A stretch of 23,142 nucleotides of DNA from Clostridium_AM sp964554365 (GTDB lineage Bacteria; Bacillota; Clostridia; Clostridiales; Clostridiaceae): the NCBI GenBank assembly GCA_964554365.1, contig CAZKOJ010000059.1:1-23142 (forward strand). The letters are read 5' to 3'. Under the pieces are notes generated by a model that saw only the letters and a list, made by a program, of their open reading frames with translations, had not been told where the DNA came from and did not search any database. This document shows, one piece after another, positions 7,710-13,175 of this stretch. Position 1 is the first letter of the stretch. Each line of letters opens with the position of its first letter. The translations under genes were made by a program, and so were the position numbers.

Positions 7710-8527
7710 CTTATCACCTGCTCCCTAAATGTTAATTTTTGATTTTGCCTTTTTTTAATTATTCTTATAAGAATATCTTTAAGCTTTTCTTTATTATAAC
7801 TTCTTGTTAAATTGCCGTTTACCGCAAGTGAAATAGTACCTGTTTCTTCTGAAACAACTATAATTAAAGCATCTGAGTTTTCAGATATTCCTATAGCCGC
7901 CCTATGCCTTGTACCCAGTTTTTTATTTATGCTTTGATTATTAGTTAGAGGCAAAAAACATCCTGCAGACACTACTCTATTATTTCTTATTATAGTTGCA
8001 CCATCATGTAATGGCGTATTAACTACAAAAATATTTTCTAAAAGTGCTGAAGAAACTACAGCATCTATCTTTGTTCCCGTATTTACTATGTCCCCTAATC
8101 CTGTAAGTTGTTCTATTATTATCAGAGCTCCTGTCTTGCTACTAGATAAACTCTCCACACAATTAACAATTTCTGTTATGACTTTCTCCATAATTTCTTC
8201 ATTTTCTAGAAAATGCTTGTCATTGAAAGCTGTTCTTCCTAAGTGCTCAAGCGCACGACGAATTTCTGGCTGAAATATGATTATGAAAGAAAGTACACCT
8301 ATAGTAATTGTTTTAGATAAAATCCAACTTAACATAGTTAAATTCAAAAGATTACTAATAGGTATTAGTAAAACTATAAATATAATTCCTTTTAAAAGTT
8401 GTTCAGCTCTTGTTTCTTTTATTAATGTGTAAATTTTATAAAAAATATAGGAGACTACTAATATATCCATTCCTGATGATATACTAATATTTTTGATAGA
8501 ATTAACTATCATATCTAATATTTCCAA
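7682..8527 (-). CDS. cdaA: Diadenylate cyclase CdaA (c-di-AMP synthase)
   Basis: Condenses two ATP into c-di-AMP. The N-terminus has three hydrophobic membrane segments (roughly residues 20-35, 45-62 and 64-85). The DAC domain follows with both catalytic signatures intact: DGA at 175-177 and RHR at 207-209, numbered from the TTG start. I prefer TTG 8527 (MEILDMIVNSIKNI, matching the family N-terminus), preceded at 6 nt by GGCGGTG; a GTG at 8536 is the alternative. Length about 281 residues is normal. It is first in a run with cdaR and the FAD protein. Directly upstream and divergent is a cell-wall hydrolase controlled by a c-di-AMP riboswitch. Confidence 0.95.
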   Translation of the reverse strand: MEILDMIVNSIKNISISSGMDILVVSYIFYKIYTLIKETRAEQLLKGIIFIVLLIPISNLLNLTMLSWILSKTITIGVLSFIIIFQPEIRRALEHLGRTAFNDKHFLENEEIMEKVITEIVNCVESLSSSKTGALIIIEQLTGLGDIVNTGTKIDAVVSSALLENIFVVNTPLHDGATIIRNNRVVSAGCFLPLTNNQSINKKLGTRHRAAIGISENSDALIIVVSEETGTISLAVNGNLTRSYNKEKLKDILIRIIKKRQNQKLTFREQVIRWRKKVKNN

Positions 8528-8562
8528 CCCTTTCACCGCCCTAACAAAAATCTCTATCTATA

Positions 8563-8568
8563 ATTATA
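8563..8568 (-). promoter_or_regulatory. Putative -10 of the cdaA promoter
   Basis: A perfect TATAAT on the minus strand lies 35 bp before the cdaA start. TTGATA is found 19 bp further upstream as a possible -35, slightly long spacing. Confidence 0.45.
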
Positions 8569-8632
8569 CACTATTTAATATTGTTTATATCAAAACATGA
8601 ATTGAATTTATAAAATATTAATTTTTTATTTT

Positions 8633-8662
8633 TTGTATTTTTTTTTTATGATTGGATATAAT
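8633..8662 (+). promoter_or_regulatory. Promoter of the riboswitch/hydrolase transcript
   Basis: TTGTAT (8633-8638) and a perfect TATAAT (8657-8662) are separated by 18 bp. The start would fall near 8669, just at the 5' edge of the riboswitch aptamer. Confidence 0.55.
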
Positions 8663-8670
8663 ATCATTAG

Positions 8671-8790
8671 CCTAAGTTTTTTATTAAACGCGGGGAAACC
8701 ACAAAGGATGTTTTGGGGTGAATCGTATTTTACGTAGGTTATGCCTTTACCGAACCCGTCAGCTAACCCCGTAGGTAATAAGGAGAGGAT
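8671..8790 (+). promoter_or_regulatory. c-di-AMP riboswitch (ydaO/yuaA class)
   Basis: The conserved blocks of the ydaO/yuaA aptamer are present in order: GCGGGGAAACCAC (8690-8702), TTTTGGGGTGAAT (8711-8723), CCGAACCCGTCAGCTAACCC (8750-8769) and GTAGGTAATAAGGAGAGG (8771-8788). This class binds c-di-AMP and normally switches off cell-wall hydrolases and osmolyte genes when the ligand is abundant. The closing stem pairs 8681-8686 with 8776-8781 and can extend with wobble pairs into the ribosome binding site at 8782-8785. The start codon is only 10 nt away and there is no room for a separate terminator, so control of translation is the likely mechanism. Confidence 0.9.
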
Positions 8791-8794
8791 TTTA

Positions 8795-9322
8795 TTGAAA
8801 AAATTTATTTTTTGTATAATACTTTTAGTAACATTACTAATATCTACATTTTCAAGTGTGAAAGCTAGTGACTCTAATAATGTAGATTCTGTATTATTCA
8901 ATGAAGAAGAGCAAATTGTTCAAGTTTTTAATTATTCTGGTAAAAAAATATATGTAACTCAAAGTGATATACATTTAATGGCTCAAATAGTTTATGCAGA
9001 AAGTAATTGTGAACCATTTGAAGGAAAAGTTGCTGTTGCCTCTGTAATTTTAAACCGATTAAAATATCCTGAATTCCCTAAAACTGTAGAAGATGTAATA
9101 AAACAAAAAGGAGCCTTTTCCTGTGTAAGAAATGGTTCCATACAAGTTGCACCAGATGAAAATAGCTATAAAGCAGTATTTCAAGCCCTGAAGGGGGAAG
9201 ACCCCACAGAACAAGCAGTATTTTTTTACAATCCTAGAATAGCAACTTGTCAGTGGATGAAAAATATAAATAAAAAGAATGTTAAAACTATAGGTAATCA
9301 CGTATTCTTTGTAGTAAATTAG
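8795..9322 (+). CDS. SleB/CwlJ-type cell-wall hydrolase, riboswitch-controlled
   Basis: A 175-residue exported protein starting at TTG 8795 behind AAGGAGAGG; the in-frame ATG at 8741 lies inside the riboswitch and is rejected. A signal peptide with a long hydrophobic core ends at about residue 24 (SSVKA before SDS). The C-terminal half, from LMAQIVYAES on, is the Hydrolase_2 domain of spore-cortex and cell-wall lytic enzymes; Glu69 of YAES is the presumed catalytic acid. The later segments GAFSCV and AVFFYNP also fit. It lacks a peptidoglycan-binding repeat, so it may be a vegetative wall enzyme, as expected for a c-di-AMP-controlled gene, rather than a germination enzyme. It stands alone and ends at a strong terminator. 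Confidence 0.88.
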   Translation: MKKFIFCIILLVTLLISTFSSVKASDSNNVDSVLFNEEEQIVQVFNYSGKKIYVTQSDIHLMAQIVYAESNCEPFEGKVAVASVILNRLKYPEFPKTVEDVIKQKGAFSCVRNGSIQVAPDENSYKAVFQALKGEDPTEQAVFFYNPRIATCQWMKNINKKNVKTIGNHVFFVVN

Positions 9323-9366
9323 ACATATTCTCATTTAGCTAATAATTCTAGCTAAGCACATATACT

Positions 9367-9405
9367 AAAAGATCCCCATACATTTTAACTTATAGGGGAT
9401 CTTTT
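9367..9405 (+). terminator. Rho-independent terminator of the cell-wall hydrolase gene
   Basis: A perfect 11-bp stem AAAAGATCCCC / GGGGATCTTTT with a 17-nt loop, followed by ATTTTATTTT. It starts 45 bp past the stop codon. Confidence 0.9.
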
Positions 9406-9407
9406 AT

Positions 9408-9574
9408 TTTATTTTAGGCATACAAAAGAAAATAATAAGTCAAAGATGCGACGGATATTTTGTGTCAGACAAGGAAGCAGGTTCCGCTGATAGTTGTGCT
9501 ATCAAAGGGTTCTGCTGATGCAGTATGTCGCAAAATAGACTAGCATATTGGCTAATTATTTTTTTGAATATGAC
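9408..9574 (+). repeat. Dispersed palindromic repeat, copy 1
   Basis: This 167-bp element aligns without gaps to 18001-18167 with about 16 differences by eye. It is an imperfect palindrome: outer arms AATAAT/ATTATT (9431-9436 with 9555-9560), TTTTGTGTCA facing TGTCGCAAAA, and an inner TGATAG/CTATCA hairpin. It has no coding capacity. Its right end runs into the thioredoxin reductase gene and provides its last codons and stop. A MITE-like or extragenic palindromic element is the best description; no target-site duplication was identified. Confidence 0.85.
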
Positions 9575-10430
9575 TTAGCAAATCTAAATATGATACAGCA
9601 TTTAATGCTGCTATTTGTCCCTGTCCTGCAGCTTTTATATATTGGTAAGGCTTCCCTACACAATCACCAGCAGCAAAACACCCAGCAATATTAGTTTTCA
9701 TATCTATATCTACTTTAATGTGACCATTTTTCATTTCTATCCCAGGCACAAGTTGATTTGGAGCTACACTATCCTTGAGAACAAAAACTCCATCCGTAGT
9801 TATTTGTTTATTTTTTAATACTAGATTTTTAACTCTTTCTCCCCCTTGAATTTCAACGGGTCTATCCTTTACTACTTCTATATTTTCTTTTAAGTTATAT
9901 AGGCCCTCATACATAGGTATATAATAAAGTTTGCTTGACAATTCTGATACATAGTTGGCTTCTTCTTCAGATTCCTTATTATAACCTATAATTGTAACTA
10001 CTTTGTCTCTATATAAAGGTGCATCACAGGTAGCACAGTACCCTACGCCTTTTCCTAAAAACTCTTCTTCTCCTTTTAATGGTTTTGTATATTCCATACC
10101 TGTAGCTATAATAACAGCTTTAGCTTCATACATTTTTTCATTAACCATTAAAGCAAAATGTGTTCCCATTGCATATATAGCATTTATTTTTTCTGATATT
10201 ATATCTATATTCATAAAATTAATGTGCTTCTCGAATTGATCTTTTAATTCTTTTCCTGTAACATCATAAAATCCTAAATAATTATTTATCTTTGGTGCTT
10301 TAATTAATTTATTGCTTAAATCTTTATTCCCGAATAAAATAACGTTTTTATTTCGTATTTTTGCATTTATAGCAGCTGATAACCCGGCAGGTCCAGTTCC
10401 TACTATAGCTATATCATACTTAGTTTCCAT
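9552..10430 (-). CDS. trxB: Flavin thioredoxin reductase lacking NADPH motifs (likely ferredoxin-dependent)
   Basis: A 292-residue low-molecular-weight thioredoxin-reductase-fold protein starting at ATG 10430 behind AAAGGAGATA. The FAD motif GTGPAG is at 11-16, the redox-active CATC at 132-135 and the C-terminal FAD motif AAGDC at 253-257. Where NADPH-dependent enzymes have GGGxSA and the HRR phosphate-binding stretch, this one has IIGYNKES (147-154) and YYIPMYE (169-175). That loss matches the clostridial ferredoxin-linked flavin thioredoxin reductases (FFTR), which take electrons from ferredoxin, so NADPH use is unlikely. It follows trxA by 77 bp, the expected substrate. The final SHIQKNN and stop codon lie in a dispersed repeat. 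Confidence 0.88.
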   Translation of the reverse strand: METKYDIAIVGTGPAGLSAAINAKIRNKNVILFGNKDLSNKLIKAPKINNYLGFYDVTGKELKDQFEKHINFMNIDIISEKINAIYAMGTHFALMVNEKMYEAKAVIIATGMEYTKPLKGEEEFLGKGVGYCATCDAPLYRDKVVTIIGYNKESEEEANYVSELSSKLYYIPMYEGLYNLKENIEVVKDRPVEIQGGERVKNLVLKNKQITTDGVFVLKDSVAPNQLVPGIEMKNGHIKVDIDMKTNIAGCFAAGDCVGKPYQYIKAAGQGQIAALNAVSYLDLLSHIQKNN

Positions 10431-10452
10431 AATACTATCTCCTTTTATATAC

Positions 10453-10488
10453 AAAATGACAAATTAACTTTTGTTAATTTGTCATTTT
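10453..10488 (-). terminator. Intercistronic hairpin between trxA and trxB
   Basis: A perfect 16-bp stem (10453-10468 with 10473-10488) with a 4-nt loop lies 19 bp after the trxA stop and 22 bp before the trxB start. The trailing U-run on the minus strand is poor (TTTTGTAT). It may attenuate or set an RNA-stability boundary, giving more trxA than trxB message, rather than fully terminate. Confidence 0.55.
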
Positions 10489-10507
10489 CTTTAGTTTTAC
10501 CTAAACA

Positions 10508-10825
10508 TTAAATGTGTTTTTCTATAATATCTTTTATTGCTTCTTTTGGTCTAAAACCAACTAAGGTATCTACTACTTTTCCATCTTTAAATACCATAAC
10601 AGTAGGTATACTTGCAATCTTGTATTGAGTTGATATTACAGGATTTTCATCCACGTTTAACTTAAAAAATTCAGCCTTATCAATAAGTTCTTCTGATATT
10701 TCATCTATTACGGGTCCTAACATTTTACATGGTCCACACCAAGAAGCCCAAAAATCCACAACTACAGGTGTTGACGAAGCTTCAACAGTCTGAGAAAAAT
10801 TCATGTCTTTTATTTCTTGTACCAT
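10508..10825 (-). CDS. trxA: Thioredoxin
   Basis: A 105-residue classical thioredoxin with the active site WCGPC (Cys30 and Cys33), preceded by VDFWAS, and the cis-proline segment IASIPTVMVFKDG in the C-terminal half. Length and fold elements are normal. It is a cytoplasmic dithiol reductant for ribonucleotide reductase, peroxidases and similar targets. GGAGGT precedes the ATG at 10825. It is the first gene of a two-gene operon with the ferredoxin-type reductase. The promoter (10874-10902) and a downstream palindrome of CsoR/CstR type lie in the 128-bp gap upstream. Confidence 0.96.
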   Translation of the reverse strand: MVQEIKDMNFSQTVEASSTPVVVDFWASWCGPCKMLGPVIDEISEELIDKAEFFKLNVDENPVISTQYKIASIPTVMVFKDGKVVDTLVGFRPKEAIKDIIEKHI

Positions 10826-10843
10826 AATTAACTACCTCCATTT

Positions 10844-10860
10844 ATACCCTCTCGGGGTAT
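10844..10860. promoter_or_regulatory. Palindrome resembling a CsoR/CstR-family operator
   Basis: The 17-bp site ATACCCTCTCGGGGTAT sits between the trxA -10 and the ribosome binding site. Its TACCC-N4/5-GGGGTA pattern is that of operators bound by CsoR-family repressors (copper-sensing CsoR, persulfide-sensing CstR). The GC block is conspicuous in otherwise AT-only flanks. No CsoR-family gene is in this window. Confidence 0.5.
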
Positions 10861-10873
10861 GTTTTATATTTTA

Positions 10874-10902
10874 ATTTTATATTAATTTATGTGTTTAGTC
10901 AA
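10874..10902 (-). promoter_or_regulatory. Promoter of trxA-trxB
   Basis: On the minus strand TTGACT (10902-10897), a 17-bp spacer and TAAAAT (10879-10874). The start would be near 10867, placing the palindrome at about +8 to +24. Confidence 0.65.
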
Positions 10903-10953
10903 TGGCTTTTAATAATAATTATTAACTACTTGAAATTATTTTACTTCATATTG

Positions 10954-12210
10954 TTATTCTTGCTTACTTATTAATTTTTGCATTATAGAGTTATTATATA
11001 TAGAATTAGGATATTTACTTATTAATTTTTCGGCATAATTTGATGCCTTAGGTTTATCATTATCCTTATATATCATAGCTAAATCATAAAGTATAGTTTC
11101 TTCATAATCACCCTCAGCAAAATTTTTGTCATATTGGTCATAGTATTTAGCCGCATTTTCCATATCACCTGATAAATAAAATGCACTACCTAACATGTAA
11201 ACTATATCAGCATATAAATAATGTTGCTCTCCTATTTTATAGGCTTTTGAAAGATTTTCCTTCGCACTTGAAAACTCTTTACTGTTTATATAAGCATATC
11301 CCTGGCTATAAAAATATTCTACCCCTTCATTTTTTAATAATTCATTTACATTTTCTATAATCGACTTATCATTGACGGATAGGTTTTTATCCTTCCAACT
11401 AGTATATTCATCATAAATAGCCTGAAAGTTTTTACTCTGGATATCACTTTTTACTTTATCCGCTGGAAAAACTTCTTCTACAACTTTTTTAGGGGTTTCT
11501 TTAACCTGCTTAGGTTGAACATTATTTTTCTTAGTGTTAGTTTCCTTTGATACATTATTATTTGCAACTTTAGACTTTTGATTAATTTTAGCTGTAGTAT
11601 TTTTAATACCTTTAAAAATACTAGGTGCTGCAAATACTATTACAGTAATCAATAATATACCTACTAATACATAACTTGTTTTTTTTATATCTATTTTATT
11701 TTTTATTACTCCGTATTTCATTAATGTTTTTTTGTTTTCTTTAGCAATTATATTATTTTTATCTAATTTTATTACATTTTCTATACTATTAATAGCTTTA
11801 TCATATTGACCCTTTTTTATATAACATATAGTCTTGTAATTATTAACATTTATATAATTATAATCACTTTCTGAACATTTCTCAAGAAGCTTTAATGCTT
11901 CATTTATATCTAATTCTTTTATAAGTAGCACTGCTTCCTTATAAATTTCTACCCTGTCATTGTCCTTCTTTGTATCAATAAAATACCTTTCTGCAACTCC
12001 ATCTTTGTTTATCTGATAGTTCATTTTCCAAAGCTTTTGAGCATCATCAATATTTCCCTTTAAATAATAAAGAAGTCCTTTTAGGTTTATGGAGGCTGCA
12101 TTCTTAATATCCATTGATATGCTTTCTTCACATAAATCTATTGCTTTATCTATATATCCATTATTATATTTATCTAATGCTTTAATATATATTTTTTTAG
12201 ATTTGTCCAT
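10954..12210 (-). CDS. Membrane-anchored TPR protein
   Basis: A 418-residue protein. Residues 1-165 contain TPR-like helices (for example KALDKYNNGYIDKAIDLCEE and INEALKLLEKC), then one transmembrane segment at about 178-198. A low-complexity, Lys/Asn-rich linker (about 205-245) and a second TPR-like region to the end follow, so helical repeats lie on both faces of the membrane. No signal-peptidase site or catalytic motif. The start follows an AGGGGA ribosome binding site, 20 bp after the lipoprotein stop, so the two are one operon. Function is unknown; a scaffold or envelope-assembly role is only inference. Confidence 0.7.
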   Translation of the reverse strand: MDKSKKIYIKALDKYNNGYIDKAIDLCEESISMDIKNAASINLKGLLYYLKGNIDDAQKLWKMNYQINKDGVAERYFIDTKKDNDRVEIYKEAVLLIKELDINEALKLLEKCSESDYNYINVNNYKTICYIKKGQYDKAINSIENVIKLDKNNIIAKENKKTLMKYGVIKNKIDIKKTSYVLVGILLITVIVFAAPSIFKGIKNTTAKINQKSKVANNNVSKETNTKKNNVQPKQVKETPKKVVEEVFPADKVKSDIQSKNFQAIYDEYTSWKDKNLSVNDKSIIENVNELLKNEGVEYFYSQGYAYINSKEFSSAKENLSKAYKIGEQHYLYADIVYMLGSAFYLSGDMENAAKYYDQYDKNFAEGDYEETILYDLAMIYKDNDKPKASNYAEKLISKYPNSIYNNSIMQKLISKQE

Positions 12211-12230
12211 ATATTTGCGTCCCCTTAGAA

Positions 12231-13001
12231 CTATTTGCTTTCGTTAATTGTATAAATAAGTTTTCCTTGAGAGTTCTTAACTTCCATATTTTTATTTAAA
12301 CTTGAATCAAAGGAATAAATCGTCCAATTCTCTATATGAGATTCATTATAATTACCATCATCATATACAGTAAGTTTTAAATTTATGTTGTTTCCAGATT
12401 TTTTTGCTGACATTATCTGTTGTTTTTTATCTGGTGTTTCTATAATTGTTGAAGTATTTCCTGTAGTTATATTAAGCATATACAAATTTCCACCTTTAGA
12501 AACAGTCCCCTGAGACGAACCTACTACTACAAGTAAATTTTCATTATCTACCCACTCTATATTTCTAGGTGAAATTTTTTTGTTGTCCAAAATTTCAAAA
12601 CTAGATATATTTCCACTATTATCTTTTAATAATATTTTTCCAACGCCTTCCTCTGATCCTGTTGTTCCTTTTCCTTCAATGCATGCATTATAGTCTCCAT
12701 TGTTAGAAGTTCTCCATGCCGTATTGAACTCTGGATTTGAATTTTTATCTAATTGTTGTTTTGAAAATTTAGGGGCATTTGGGCTTTGTTTATTTATCTT
12801 TTTAGACTCTGGCTTTACTTCTGGCTTTTTAGTACTTTCCTCAGGTTTATTTGTTTCTTGGTTTTTTTGTTGTGTAGAAGTTTCATTACTTGGTTGTTCA
12901 GTTTTATTTTCATTTTTTCCGCATCCCGCCAAATTCAACGTTAAAACCATTGATATTAAGCAAAGAACCTTAATCATTTTTTTATTTTTTAAGTTTTTCA
13001 T
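12231..13001 (-). CDS. Lipoprotein with DUF4652-like C-terminal domain
   Basis: A 256-residue lipoprotein: a basic N-terminus, hydrophobic core and lipobox LAGC with the acylated Cys at residue 27. A low-complexity Thr/Gln/Glu/Lys/Pro linker (about 28-75) leads to a C-terminal domain of about 170 residues, with segments such as NGDYNACIEGKG, NIEWVDNENLLVVVG and NLYMLNITTG. This resembles the DUF4652 family of clostridial and bacillar lipoproteins and has a beta-propeller-blade-like pattern. The function of that family is unknown to me. The start follows AAGGAGG with 8 nt spacing, and the gene is first in an operon with the TPR protein. Confidence 0.72.
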   Translation of the reverse strand: MKNLKNKKMIKVLCLISMVLTLNLAGCGKNENKTEQPSNETSTQQKNQETNKPEESTKKPEVKPESKKINKQSPNAPKFSKQQLDKNSNPEFNTAWRTSNNGDYNACIEGKGTTGSEEGVGKILLKDNSGNISSFEILDNKKISPRNIEWVDNENLLVVVGSSQGTVSKGGNLYMLNITTGNTSTIIETPDKKQQIMSAKKSGNNINLKLTVYDDGNYNESHIENWTIYSFDSSLNKNMEVKNSQGKLIYTINESK

Positions 13002-13073
13002 TTTGAATTCCTCCTTAAATGTTATACAAACCTTTGCATAAAATTTTTGTTAAAATTAATATTTAATATATAC

Positions 13074-13084
13074 ATTATATTATA
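13074..13084 (-). promoter_or_regulatory. Putative -10 of the lipoprotein-TPR operon
   Basis: Two overlapping TATAAT boxes on the minus strand (13079-13084 and 13074-13079), about 70 bp before the lipoprotein start. The -35 is poor (TTAATC, 18 bp upstream of the second box). Confidence 0.35.
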
Positions 13085-13122
13085 TACTAAAGTATTAGAT
13101 TAAGGCTAACATTTTAAATACA

Positions 13123-13162
13123 AAAGAAGCCTTTTGAATATTTATCCAAGTAAGGCTTCTTT
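13123..13162 (-). terminator. Terminator of ptsI
   Basis: An 11-bp perfect stem AAAGAAGCCTT / AAGGCTTCTTT begins 13 bp past the ptsI stop and runs on the minus strand into CTTTTGTATTT. Confidence 0.8.
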
Positions 13163-13175
13163 GACAATTAAACAA

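Noticed and set aside
8741..8794. In-frame ATG start for the cell-wall hydrolase at 8741
   Set aside because: It lies inside the conserved core of the c-di-AMP riboswitch and has no ribosome binding site; the TTG at 8795 follows AAGGAGAGG and begins a proper signal peptide.
8626..8901. Minus-strand open frame of 91 codons across the riboswitch and hydrolase start
   Set aside because: It is antisense to the riboswitch and the signal-peptide region, has no recognisable features and no sensible start signal.
9408..9574. Dispersed repeat considered as a CRISPR repeat, tRNA or IS remnant
   Set aside because: There is no regular repeat-spacer array, no cloverleaf and no transposase coding fragment; the 167-bp unit with imperfect palindromic arms fits a MITE-like or structured element better.
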